Origin: Nodosilinea sp. FACHB-131 | GTDB taxonomy: Bacteria > Cyanobacteriota > Cyanobacteriia > Phormidesmidales > Phormidesmidaceae | Assembly: GCF_014695395.1 (NCBI RefSeq) | Contig: NZ_JACJOF010000003.1 | Coordinates: 1-64,000 of the forward strand | DNA: 64,000 bases | Reading direction: 5' to 3' | Part shown: positions 1-9,090 of the stretch, piece by piece | Numbering within the stretch: the first letter of the stretch is position 1 | Layout of the letters: each line of letters starts with the position of its first letter | Made by a program: the position numbers and the translations under genes | Notes under the pieces: generated by a model | Databases searched by the model: none | What the model was told of the DNA's origin: nothing | What the model saw: only the letters and a program-made list of their open reading frames with translations

Positions 1-147
1 AGTTACATTGAGCGATTCAACAATACTCTCAGACAGCGGGTTTCACGCTTTGTCAGACGCAGCTTAGCCTTCTCTAAAAGTCTGCGCAATCACATTGGCT
101 TGCTGTGGAATTTTATTCACCACTACAACGCATCATTACCTCTCTAG
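1..147 (+). pseudogene. IS1-family transposase, C-terminal end (cut by window edge)
   Basis: Frame 1 is open from the first base and encodes 48 residues before a TAG at 145-147. The residues include IERFNNTLRQRVSRFVRR, SLAFSKSLRNHIG and the ending FIHHYNASLPL, the pattern of the C-terminus of IS1-family transposases (InsB-like DDE enzymes) common in cyanobacteria. The rest lies left of the window, so it cannot be said whether the element is intact. It marks the left side of the defence island as a site of transposon activity. It is not a TnsB of the CAST. Confidence 0.75.
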
Positions 148-242
148 TACTACCGGCCCAGGCATAGGGACATGGGCACCGAGGTTGGAGTCGAGCCAAG
201 CCACCGTGCAAGATTGTGCAGCATCCACTTTGATAGCGCTCG
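148..242. other. short intergenic stretch after the IS1-like gene
   Basis: Ninety-five bases between the transposase stop and the convergent stop of the first helicase gene. I see no gene and no strong hairpin. The right inverted repeat of the IS1-like element would be expected here, but it cannot be identified without the other end. Confidence 0.4.
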
Positions 243-3200
243 TCAAATTAAGAAGATGACACCTTGGGCTAAGGCATTAGGCTGAAAGCTAGTGCTTCGT
301 CTTTGATCAATTAACTGGCGCTGCACCTCAAAGTTTTCCCGTACTCTCCTCAGCTGACCTTCTAAAGCGGGGATAATTCTTAACCCGCTAGGATCGGCGG
401 TAGTTCGTAAACGCTCAATGCGTTCCTCTAAATCCTGAGTTTTTCGGGCCGCAAAGGATTCCGCACTTTGTAGCTGTACATCACAACGGTTAGTGTTATC
501 GGTTGCAAAGTCATCAGCCTCTCGCCAGAAAGCCTCTTCCAAAGCCGCTTTACAAGCTTGTAGATTAATCACTACTTGATTTAAGTCCTCAATTAAGTTG
601 CCAACGTTCACCTGAGGCTGTCCCTTTTGTACCGCCTGCATCACCACTCGTTCTGACACTGTTTCTGAGAAAACTTCACTATCGCTATAGCGAGCCAGAC
701 GATAGGCAATACGGCTTTCCGTTTTCAGTCCAGTGAAGACCCAACGTTGGGCAACAAAGGTGTACAGCCCTGGAGGTAGTTGAGCTTGCGTAGCCTCTAG
801 ACGAAGAGCTGAGACGGGATAGAATTTATCCTGCTCAGATTCGTAGCGATGGCGAATCCACCGAATAAGTGAGTGGGTAGGTTCCAGCAACTCGTAGCCT
901 CTACCCATAGCACTGGACAACTTGGGATCAAAAAAGCAGGTCACCTGGTGGCTTTGAAGGCGGGTAGGTGTAGCGCTCTGGTTACCATGCAAGAAAGTTT
1001 TAAACTCAATTCGAGCTTCACTAGACAGGGCAATATCAAATAAGTTTTCACCTTGCGAACGACGGTGAATAGTAGTGCCGGGATAGTAGCGTTGAAAGTA
1101 GTCCGCCACAAAGGTTTCTAGTTCTTGAGGTTGTAGCCATCGACCCTTATCTTTACTGTCTTGAATAGACTGAATAATATGATCTGAGAAAGCCAAAAAA
1201 TTAACAGCATTATCTGTTAAGTCATCATGAATTTTACGCTGATTTAAGATAGCATCAATAGTTTGCTGAATACGTTTATCCATTTCCTGCTGAGTAAGCT
1301 CTTGCTGAAAGAAGTCGACTAGCAACTTCTCCGTCATAGGGCCGAGAATTTCTTCGAGTTCACCAATGCTTTGTCTAAAAATATCAATGCGTTCATAGAG
1401 ACGCTTTAGAATCCGTTCTTCAACCGTACCGCGAAGACTGAAGTTAGCAATTACAATGCTGTTGGCCTGTTGTCCGAGTCGATCTAAACGGCCAATGCGT
1501 TGCTCTACTCGCATTGGGTTCCAGGGTAGGTCGTAGTTGATAATGTAGCGGCAGTGCTGAAGGTCAATCCCTTCACTACCAACTTCAGAAGAAAGCAATA
1601 CTAAAGGACCATTAGGATCGCGGAAGCGGTTAACTGTGTCCCACTTGGCATCGCCCATACCACCCATAATGGCGCAGCTCTCAATTCCATCCTGCAAGAG
1701 CCGCTCTAGGAGATAATGCAGCGTCCCTCTAAAATAAGCAAAAATTACGAACTTTGCTGAGGGATCCTCTTGACGAACCTCTCTCAAGAACTTAATTAGC
1801 TCTTTATACTTACTGTCGTTTCGAGCTAGCTCTTCTAGGTCATCATCAGTTAAATTGAGATCTACTGGGGTATTTATTGCATCATCTGCATCATTCCAAT
1901 CAGCTATTCCTATCCCCAGATCTTCCCAAAGGCATTCCTCATCAACATTAGCTAATTCCTCTAGCACTCCACTTTTACGCCAGCCTCTAAAAGCGGCTAC
2001 CATACAACTCGCCATCTGACGTTGACGAGTAATAAGCTTGAAGAGAGCCGCGCCTTTTTTCCCTCTGCACTGGCGGCGAATCTGTTGAGATACAGTTTGG
2101 TAAAAATCCCACTCTAAATCAGAAAACTCTACCCCTAATGTCCTGGCCTTACGAATCACTCGATTAGGTAAAACGTCTGTTTTTCGGCTGCGAGATATAT
2201 ATTGACCCAAGAGAGAGATTTTTTCTAGTTTATAGCCAAGCTCAATACGAGCACTATCTTCTAGCAGTTCTGAACTAAGGCATTTATGAATATCGTGGAG
2301 TATAGAGTTATCAGAAAAGTAGTGCGATTGTAGTGCTGTTGCCACCTCTTGTTGTGCTGCTGAAATATTAGTGGGAGTTGTCCAAAGATGGCGGATTGCG
2401 CGAAAAATAGGACGATTTGCTTCTGAGAGAGCGTTATACACAAACTCATTGTAGAAGGTGTCTTGATCAACCAATCGCAATAAATTGAACAAATCTTGGC
2501 TTTTAGTTTGAATTGGCGTGGCAGTCAAAAGTACAAAGTGCCGAGAAGCATCTCGAAGAAGGCGACCTAAACGGTGGCTAGCAGTTGTGGGATTTCTTAA
2601 GTAATGAGCTTCGTCTACAATCACTAGATCAAATAAGCCTAGAGTTTCGCTAGCAGGATTCTGATCAAGGAGCCGAGCAAGTTGGAAATTAGGAGAGTTA
2701 TTTTCAGGGTTATCCCAGTCAGAGCCCCCCCCCAGTCCTTGGCGAGTGCCTTCTAAACTAATTATGTAGACAAAGGGTTGAGATACTCCGCGTTCTAGCC
2801 GAGCTAGTAAGCTTTTAGTATCGACGATATCCGCTTGAATATTGAAGCGCTGGTGGAGATCATCTTGCCACTTTTGGCGCAGCATAGCCGGGCAAATGAT
2901 CAATAGCCGTCGGGCCTCTTCCCTTACTTGGAGTTCTTTCCAGATGTACATTGACTCAATGGTTTTGCCCAAACCTACCTCATCTGCAATGAGTAAACGT
3001 CCCTGGCTTGAGTTGAGGAACTTAAGAATAGGCTTGAACTGATGGGCATAAAATTCTGTTTGACTAGTCTCCATGCTATAAAAAACATTTGTAAGCTGAC
3101 CCTTGATTTTTTCCAGAGTTAGAATTCGTCGTAAGTCTTCAGGCCCCCCAAAGCGACCTTGACAAATTAGGCTTTGAAAATCATTTTCATTTTGGTTGCC

Positions 3201-3380
3201 ACAAGGTTCTAGCAAAGACTTTGGGTAATAGGTGCGTTCGGAAGAAGAAAATTCTATCTGAACCATCATTCGACTTCCCGCCTTCCGCGAATTTCCAGTC
3301 GTCACTCCTTGCTTGCTAGGGTTACTCTTCAGCCGAACAGATTGTCCTGATTGTTCATGATTCCAAGATGATTCACTCAT
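243..3380 (-). CDS. SNF2/RapA-like DEAD-box helicase
   Basis: Superfamily 2 ATPase of about 1045 residues. Numbering from the ATG at 3380: Walker A in ADEVGLGKT (about 130), DEAH box in VIVDEAHYLRN (about 255), and the C-terminal helicase lobe with INYDLPWNPMRVEQRIGRL (about 613), typical of the RapA/HepA and DISARM-DrmD type SNF2 proteins that move on or remodel dsDNA. The reading frame continues upstream to a TTG at 3416, but the ATG at 3380 is preferred; a third option is the ATG pair near 3269. No good ribosome site precedes any of them. It follows the Hsp70-like gene by about 60 bp, so the two are probably one operon. A defence role is inferred from the island, not shown. The gene is AT-richer and poorer in HIP1 sites than the 6-9 kb segment. 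Confidence 0.85.
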   Translation of the reverse strand: MSESSWNHEQSGQSVRLKSNPSKQGVTTGNSRKAGSRMMVQIEFSSSERTYYPKSLLEPCGNQNENDFQSLICQGRFGGPEDLRRILTLEKIKGQLTNVFYSMETSQTEFYAHQFKPILKFLNSSQGRLLIADEVGLGKTIESMYIWKELQVREEARRLLIICPAMLRQKWQDDLHQRFNIQADIVDTKSLLARLERGVSQPFVYIISLEGTRQGLGGGSDWDNPENNSPNFQLARLLDQNPASETLGLFDLVIVDEAHYLRNPTTASHRLGRLLRDASRHFVLLTATPIQTKSQDLFNLLRLVDQDTFYNEFVYNALSEANRPIFRAIRHLWTTPTNISAAQQEVATALQSHYFSDNSILHDIHKCLSSELLEDSARIELGYKLEKISLLGQYISRSRKTDVLPNRVIRKARTLGVEFSDLEWDFYQTVSQQIRRQCRGKKGAALFKLITRQRQMASCMVAAFRGWRKSGVLEELANVDEECLWEDLGIGIADWNDADDAINTPVDLNLTDDDLEELARNDSKYKELIKFLREVRQEDPSAKFVIFAYFRGTLHYLLERLLQDGIESCAIMGGMGDAKWDTVNRFRDPNGPLVLLSSEVGSEGIDLQHCRYIINYDLPWNPMRVEQRIGRLDRLGQQANSIVIANFSLRGTVEERILKRLYERIDIFRQSIGELEEILGPMTEKLLVDFFQQELTQQEMDKRIQQTIDAILNQRKIHDDLTDNAVNFLAFSDHIIQSIQDSKDKGRWLQPQELETFVADYFQRYYPGTTIHRRSQGENLFDIALSSEARIEFKTFLHGNQSATPTRLQSHQVTCFFDPKLSSAMGRGYELLEPTHSLIRWIRHRYESEQDKFYPVSALRLEATQAQLPPGLYTFVAQRWVFTGLKTESRIAYRLARYSDSEVFSETVSERVVMQAVQKGQPQVNVGNLIEDLNQVVINLQACKAALEEAFWREADDFATDNTNRCDVQLQSAESFAARKTQDLEERIERLRTTADPSGLRIIPALEGQLRRVRENFEVQRQLIDQRRSTSFQPNALAQGVIFLI

Positions 3381-3438
3381 AATATTGATAAAAATGGTAC
3401 TGATAGCCGGACTCAAAAACTATAGAAGATCGGAATTT

Positions 3439-5127
3439 CTAACAAAAATCTTTCATGTCTGAGTGATTGTTCAGCTCTGGCCGAGGCGGCGGCTTTGGAA
3501 AATCAGTATCGTCAGGAAAATCGAACTCGGGAAACTGCCCTTCTGCAATACTAAGCCCATAAGCAATTGAAAATCGATTAAATGCTGAGGTGTCTAAATT
3601 TTGCAAGTCAAGATCTTCGGGCTCAGGGACATTGTCAGTTTTATATGGAGGTAGATCTGGGATGCTTCGCTGATGACCAAAATCGGTATATGTTGACTCA
3701 ACCCCATGTCTAAAGAAGCTAATTTGACTGCCGCCACCACCCAAAAAAACTTTCAGGATAGAACCGATTTCACTTTTCCAAAGATGAGGGCATGCTGAGC
3801 GATAGCGATTAAAGCCTGTGACGATGACACTCGCAACAATTCGCTGAAAATATTTACGAGTCTGACTCTTCAGGATATTTTTCTGATTAGCATTGTCGGA
3901 ACTAAGATTCCAAGATAATAAAGCATCTCGAACAGCTTTCGAATCAAGTGCTAGCTCATCCTGTAGCTGTTGCGATAAGGTAGCAACCCCTAATGACCGA
4001 ACAAAACCAGAGTAGAAGGAAATCCTATCTTCTCCATTGTCTCGATAGAACCGAAAGGAAGCACCTTCAGTTGTACCTTCGCCCACATCAGAGAAGACAA
4101 AGAAACCTTCCCGAGATCCCACTGCCCGAATATGTGCCCACACGGCTGCGGCAATCTCTGGCTTAGCAAAACAGTCTAAATCGGGATGTTGCTCAACCCA
4201 TACTCTCACATGGTTCATGCACTGGTTCAGTTGGGGTAGAGTCACCATATCGCCACCCCGCACCATAGGCGTAAAGCTCAGAGCCCAGGCCAACTTGAGC
4301 ACACGCTCAAAGCGATCAATCGCAGGCCCATGCCAGTACTCTACTGGGGCACCGACTTTTAACACCCAGCCTACTTTCCGCTTTTTGAAAAGGTCGGGCT
4401 GGGTTGTCTGAATCCAGTTTCGACTGCGGGCAATCAAGCGACCAAGAAAATAAGCTGAGAGGTTCTCAATAGTTTCTGAACTATCGAGCGCATCTACAGA
4501 TGGTGGCCAGTGGGGATTATCTTGAGGTAGGTCTAAGTAGGCTAGCCGCATTTTAATGAAGCCTATGGTAGTGGTGATCGGCCATTGGCTGGCTTCCCAC
4601 TCATTGGAGGTCAGCCCAGTAAGAATTTCCCCTCGATCTAAAATTGCGATTTGGCTGGAAACTAGAGCTTGTTCTAAGTTAACTGACCCATTGTCAAAAG
4701 TAACTATGCTCGTCTGATTAGAATCACTATTGCGGAAGCAAACTTTAGTGTATCGAGTGCCAAAATCAATACCGAGATCAATAAATAAGTCGGCATCATC
4801 ACCATTGGGTATTTCTGGTGTGCAGCGCAAACAAATTCCAGCATCGTCTATGCTGACAGGTGAGAATGTGGAGTAAGCACCTATCTCAATGTTAGGTATG
4901 GAAGAAGCTATGGGATCAGTTCGAGTAGTAGGCGATTTTACCTTTGCTTTGGCAAATGTTTCTACAGGTGTTGCTGGCGGTGCTGTAGTAGAGGACGACT
5001 GCTGAGAGTCAGCAGTTTTTGATTTCGATGCTGCGGACTTTGATTGTTTGCTTTTGCTTGATGTTGAAGATGATGATGCGCTGCGTGATAGATCGAATAA
5101 ACTGCTTATAAAATTCCAGAAATTCAT
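3439..5127 (-). CDS. Hsp70/actin-like (ASKHA-fold) ATPase with Ser-rich N-terminus
   Basis: Protein of about 562 residues. Residues 1-70 are low-complexity Ser/Thr/Lys (many SSS and SKSK runs), then an ASKHA nucleotide-binding fold begins at about 115 with LGIDFGTRYTKVCFR (phosphate-1 loop) and continues with FSDVGEGTTEGASFRF (phosphate-2-like) and VFLGGGGS (adenosine motif). Such proteins are chaperones (DnaK), cytomotive filaments (ParM, MreB) or signalling ATPases; which applies here is unknown. The ATG at 5127 is chosen because AAGGTGG lies 5 bp upstream; the longer frame starts with TTG. It immediately precedes a SNF2 helicase gene in the same direction, suggesting a two-protein module in which the ATPase may regulate or recruit the helicase. 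The low-complexity tail could be a flexible tether. Confidence 0.7.
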   Translation of the reverse strand: MNFWNFISSLFDLSRSASSSSTSSKSKQSKSAASKSKTADSQQSSSTTAPPATPVETFAKAKVKSPTTRTDPIASSIPNIEIGAYSTFSPVSIDDAGICLRCTPEIPNGDDADLFIDLGIDFGTRYTKVCFRNSDSNQTSIVTFDNGSVNLEQALVSSQIAILDRGEILTGLTSNEWEASQWPITTTIGFIKMRLAYLDLPQDNPHWPPSVDALDSSETIENLSAYFLGRLIARSRNWIQTTQPDLFKKRKVGWVLKVGAPVEYWHGPAIDRFERVLKLAWALSFTPMVRGGDMVTLPQLNQCMNHVRVWVEQHPDLDCFAKPEIAAAVWAHIRAVGSREGFFVFSDVGEGTTEGASFRFYRDNGEDRISFYSGFVRSLGVATLSQQLQDELALDSKAVRDALLSWNLSSDNANQKNILKSQTRKYFQRIVASVIVTGFNRYRSACPHLWKSEIGSILKVFLGGGGSQISFFRHGVESTYTDFGHQRSIPDLPPYKTDNVPEPEDLDLQNLDTSAFNRFSIAYGLSIAEGQFPEFDFPDDTDFPKPPPRPELNNHSDMKDFC

Positions 5128-5448
5128 AACCACCTTGCCCAAATGAAACTGTTGTGCATAGTCAGTCAGGACAGAAAAGAGACTAAAAACGCAGTTGGAG
5201 TTGCAGGGTCCACTGAAATTGCCTCCAAATACAGAACAAGACGTTACATTCCTTGTAGATGACCCAAGGTATCGGGCTTGACGTTTACAAGAGGTATTTT
5301 ATTTAACAACATAGGAATTCAAGTTCCGGATCTAGCATTCCCTTTTTACGTCTTGCCTTTAATGAACAAAACTATATTCATCATTCGAGTTTATGGTGCT
5401 GCTAGGTTACAGAACTGTGACCAAGAGTATTAGTTGCGGACTTATTTG
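5128..5448. other. intergenic region, AT-rich, no gene seen
   Basis: About 320 bp between the start of the Hsp70-like gene and the decayed recombinase. It should hold the leftward promoter of the Hsp70-like/SNF2 pair. I see no convincing ORF, CRISPR-like repeat or strong terminator. Confidence 0.4.
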
Positions 5449-5850
5449 CTACAGCCGAATCCGTTCAATCTCATTGAGCGAGATCTTGTCTGCTCGCCGG
5501 TCATATAGCGCGATCGTGCGAATATCCTCATGCGCCGCGATCTTCTGGAAATCATTGCGGCTACCGTCGTTGCGTAAGAAGTTCGTAATGCCGCTCGCGC
5601 GAAATGTATGGTTACACGCCTCAGAGCCAACGCTTGCGGCCAGCGCCCGGCGCTTCACCATCGCCCAAGATTCTTATCGTTGAAGGGCAACACCAAGTGA
5701 GCGCGCAAGATCGACCAGGGGCTGTCTGAGAAAGGGGGCATCCTTTTGTTCCCAGAGATTCCCCTCATCGAGATAGCGATCAAGGTACTCCTCGGCGGTA
5801 TGGTGTCTGGCTATTGGTTGGGTCTTGATCAATCGTCTCCATCACACTGA
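5449..5850 (-). pseudogene. tyrosine recombinase (Xer/phage integrase type), C-terminal remnant
   Basis: A leftward reading frame is open from about 5850 to a stop at 5449 but is interrupted by an in-frame TAA near 5664. Upstream of the stop it encodes AEEYLDRYLDEGNLWEQKD; downstream it encodes CNHTFRASGITNFLRN, with the HxxR catalytic box, and IAAHEDIRTIALYDRR, with the second His and the Tyr nucleophile. This is the C-terminal catalytic half of a tyrosine recombinase. The N-terminal half, with the first catalytic Arg, is missing. It sits between two operons of the island and is probably the scar of an earlier integrative element or transposon passenger. Confidence 0.8.
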
Positions 5851-5901
5851 GGTAACTGTTAAAAACCTCTAGCGGGTTTCTGGGGCTTTCTGTGGCAGCT
5901 C

Positions 5902-8900
5902 TTACCCTACTTTTAGCATTTCTTCAAATAGGGGGTCTCCCCAGAGCAGTAGTTGTAGAGAGGGTGTTTCCTCAAATACCTTTGGCTGGAAAGTTACTCG
6001 GTAGGTTTGCCCCTGGTAACCCAGTTGCCACACGCCTTGATCGGCCTGGGTAAAGTGAATCCCTTTTGCATTGAGGAGGGTGGACTGGGTGAACGTTGCC
6101 TCTACAACCTCCGGAGTAATGGCGGTAGGAGGCAGTGATCGCTGAATCTCTTGCAGGTCAGCCTCTACATCGCGTTTTACCATGTCATCAAGGGCTGGCT
6201 GCTGGGGCGGAGTCGATAGGACCTTGTCAAACTCCGAGAGCAGCACGTCTTCTTCTTCGGCATCGACGCTCATAGTGGCCCGTTCGATGAAGGTGGGCAC
6301 CTGGGCCAGAATGGGCTGGAGGGTGCCGACTACAGATTCAAAGGCCCCAATGCGATCGCGCAATTTCTTATACACCTTCGCTTCCACCGTACCGTCGTAG
6401 CAGAAGTTGTGGATGGTGACGGTGGGGTAACGCTGGCCAATCCGGTCTATGCGGCCAATGCGCTGCTCCACCCGCATAGGGTTCCAGGGCAGGTCGTAGT
6501 TAAATAGCACCCCGCAGGTTTGCAGGTTTAGGCCCTCGCTGGCAGATTCGGTACAGAGCAGAATCTTGATTTCGCCATCGCGGAACCGGGTTTTGATGAG
6601 TTCTTTTGGCACGATCGCCCACTGGTCCTCGCGCCACAGTTCACCGCCGCGCCCCGAGTAGCAGGCCACCTGGTTGCCGTAGAGTTCCCGCAATTGCTCC
6701 CGCAGAAAGTCCATGGTGTCGGTGTACTGGGTAAAGGCGATCGCGCTTTCCCGGTTCACCAGCTCCTGCCGCAGGGTGGCGATGAAGTGAGCCAGCTTGG
6801 TGTCTTCCCCAGTGTTCTCAAACTGCCGCAGCAGGGCTTCTAGGTGCTCGATCTCTCGGGGGTCTACGGGCTCCATGTAGCCCTCCAGCCCTTCGATCAC
6901 CGCATCGTCGGCATCGTCGAGGTCAGCCAGATCATCGGCGGTGAGGCTGCTGCCCTGCTGGGTGAGGAGGGAACCGAGCCGCCGCTGAAGCGATTGCTGA
7001 ATGGCATAGAAGGAGCTGGTCAACCGCTTGCGGTAGAGGGTCATCAAGAAGCCCAGGGCTTTGCGCTGTTCTTTTTGGGCCAGACGGTAGAAGTGGCGCA
7101 CGTAGTCGCTCACCTGGCGGTAGAGGTCGGCTTCGCGAGTGGGTTCGAGGGTAATGGCGTTGTCGCACACCTCGCGGCGGGGCACGTCTTTTTCCAGCAG
7201 GCCGAGGCGGTAGTACTCCCGCAGGGTGTCCCGCGTATGGCGGAACATCATGTCTTTGAGCGGAGTGTTGGTCAACAGGAATTGCAGGGAGGCAGCGAGA
7301 AAGGCCTCATCTTGCAGGAAGAGGCGATCGTTGATGGTTATTTTCAGCCGCCCCCGCCAAGCATCTTCCACTCGGCTGGCCAGCATCCGGTCTTGCTGAC
7401 TGAGGTGCTGCTGGAGCCGGGGGCAGGGCTGGCCGCCACGGGCAAAGTAGTCGGCAGACATCGTTTGCCAAAAATTCAGCAGGTGGCGGTCGGGCTTGCT
7501 GTCTAGCGACGCAAAGTAGTCGCAGAAGGTATCGCCGTAGGCCCAATGGCCCTCTAACCCCAGCACATGCAGTAGGTCAAAGACTTCGATGGGGTCAATT
7601 TGCATCGGTGTAGCCGAGAGCAAAATCAGCGCTTTGGTTTTGTCGCGCAGTTGCTCCAGCAGTTGCAGCAGGCGGTTGGGGGTATCTTTGCGGGCCTGGG
7701 GCGACTTACGGCGGGCATGGTGAGCCTCATCAAGAATGACTAGATCCCAGGGTTCGGCATCGAGCAGTTCTTGCATCCGCTCGCGGCGGCGTACTAGGTG
7801 GCTAGAGGCGAGGATCAGGTTTTGGCTATTCCAGGGGTTGCCGGTGGGTTGGGTGGTGTGGCCGTAGGAATCTTTGAACTCGCCCTGGGTGTAGCTCCAG
7901 AAGTGGAGGTTGAACTTTTCGCGCAGTTCTTCGTGCCACTGGGGTTGGACGCTGGCGGGGGCCAGCACCAGGACGCGCTTGACCTTTTGGGATACCAGCA
8001 GGTAGCGGAGGATTAGCCCGGTCTCGATGGTTTTGCCCAGGCCCACTTCATCAGCGATTAGGAAGCTGCGGGGGAACTCGGCGGCGGCACGTTTGAGGAT
8101 TTTGATCTGGTGGGGCCAGGGTTGGATGGGGATGGAGCTGAGGCAGGCGCTGAGGCAGCCGGGGTCTTGGTAAATGTTGGCGATCGCTCGAAACATCTCC
8201 CGTTCTTTCTCCAGGGCGGCCTCATCGATCTGGGCCTCTGGCTCTTCTTCCTGAACGGGCTCTGGGTTAGGTATGTCTAACTGCTCGCGCTCCTGTCGGG
8301 TGAGGGGGCGCTGGTTGAATTCGTCGTCGGTTGTCCAAACTGGCTTTTGGGGTGGGGCGTAGCGGATCAGCTTGCGCTTGACGGCTTCGGGCACCTCAAA
8401 CACACGCACGCTGGAGATTTGGTTGTGCCAGTGCTGCTCGAAGCGCAGTGTTTCTTCCTGTACACGGGCTAGGTCGCGATCGCCCTCCCAGGAGCAGAAG
8501 ACGTGGAACGATTCGACGTTGAAGTTCCAGCCACCGCTGGATTCGTTGTTGGAGCCGGTGGTGGCGATCTGGTTGCCGTCGGCGTCAGTGAAGAGGCAGA
8601 CTTTCTCGTGGTAGATATAGTGGGTGTTGATGGCCTCGTCGGGGTCGAGGGGTTGCCCGTCGTGGCGCAGGGGAATGGCGATGCGGATGTCGAGGCGATC
8701 GCTCTGAATTAGCCAGCTGAGGATTTCGAGGCGTTTGAGCTGGGCAAAGTTGGTGGGTGGGGTGAGGTTGGCGTCGAGACGGGCGGCGACGGCATCGCGG
8801 AGGGTGTAGCCCTGCTGGATGGCTTGGAGGTCGGTTTTGCTGAGGTGGCAGCTCATGATCAGGCGAATGCGGCCCTCGTTTTGGAGGAAGGCCCCCAGTC

Positions 8901-9060
8901 CCCCGGCGACCTGGCTGAGGATGGCGCTGTTGAAGAAGCCAGATTTGCGATCGTACTGGGTGGAGCGTTCGAGGGCGGGGATGTAGAAGTCGGCGACGGG
9001 ATTGCTAGTGTCGCTGGCGTAGCTGATTTTCCAGTTGTAGGTCTTCAGAGGCTGCGACAT
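5902..9060 (-). CDS. PLD-family nuclease fused to SNF2 helicase
   Basis: Protein of 1052 residues starting at ATG 9060. N-terminal phospholipase-D-like domain (about 1-240) with an HKD signature: YHEKVCLFTDADGNQIATTG followed by SNNES (about 148-168). A SNF2 helicase follows, with IADEVGLGKTIETG (about 335), VILDEAHHARR (about 443) and NYDLPWNPMRVEQRIGRIDR (about 860). PLD-SNF2 fusions occur in restriction-like and methyltransferase-associated defence loci; the single HKD copy would need to dimerise for nuclease activity. It is GC-rich with several GCGATCGC sites, unlike the neighbouring 9.1-13.4 kb genes, so it may have had a different history. About 30 bp separate it from the RecQ-like gene upstream. 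Inferred role: translocating nuclease of the defence system. Confidence 0.88.
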   Translation of the reverse strand: MSQPLKTYNWKISYASDTSNPVADFYIPALERSTQYDRKSGFFNSAILSQVAGGLGAFLQNEGRIRLIMSCHLSKTDLQAIQQGYTLRDAVAARLDANLTPPTNFAQLKRLEILSWLIQSDRLDIRIAIPLRHDGQPLDPDEAINTHYIYHEKVCLFTDADGNQIATTGSNNESSGGWNFNVESFHVFCSWEGDRDLARVQEETLRFEQHWHNQISSVRVFEVPEAVKRKLIRYAPPQKPVWTTDDEFNQRPLTRQEREQLDIPNPEPVQEEEPEAQIDEAALEKEREMFRAIANIYQDPGCLSACLSSIPIQPWPHQIKILKRAAAEFPRSFLIADEVGLGKTIETGLILRYLLVSQKVKRVLVLAPASVQPQWHEELREKFNLHFWSYTQGEFKDSYGHTTQPTGNPWNSQNLILASSHLVRRRERMQELLDAEPWDLVILDEAHHARRKSPQARKDTPNRLLQLLEQLRDKTKALILLSATPMQIDPIEVFDLLHVLGLEGHWAYGDTFCDYFASLDSKPDRHLLNFWQTMSADYFARGGQPCPRLQQHLSQQDRMLASRVEDAWRGRLKITINDRLFLQDEAFLAASLQFLLTNTPLKDMMFRHTRDTLREYYRLGLLEKDVPRREVCDNAITLEPTREADLYRQVSDYVRHFYRLAQKEQRKALGFLMTLYRKRLTSSFYAIQQSLQRRLGSLLTQQGSSLTADDLADLDDADDAVIEGLEGYMEPVDPREIEHLEALLRQFENTGEDTKLAHFIATLRQELVNRESAIAFTQYTDTMDFLREQLRELYGNQVACYSGRGGELWREDQWAIVPKELIKTRFRDGEIKILLCTESASEGLNLQTCGVLFNYDLPWNPMRVEQRIGRIDRIGQRYPTVTIHNFCYDGTVEAKVYKKLRDRIGAFESVVGTLQPILAQVPTFIERATMSVDAEEEDVLLSEFDKVLSTPPQQPALDDMVKRDVEADLQEIQRSLPPTAITPEVVEATFTQSTLLNAKGIHFTQADQGVWQLGYQGQTYRVTFQPKVFEETPSLQLLLWGDPLFEEMLKVG

Positions 9061-9090
9061 GGTTTCACTGAAGTTTAAGTAATCACAATG

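Noticed and set aside
1..147. Considered as C-terminus of the CAST TnsB
   Set aside because: The residue pattern is IS1-family, not TnsB, and it is 26 kb from cas12k.
6844..7506. Rightward 220-codon frame antisense to the PLD-SNF2 gene
   Set aside because: Shadow ORF in GC-rich coding DNA; no motif, no ribosome site.
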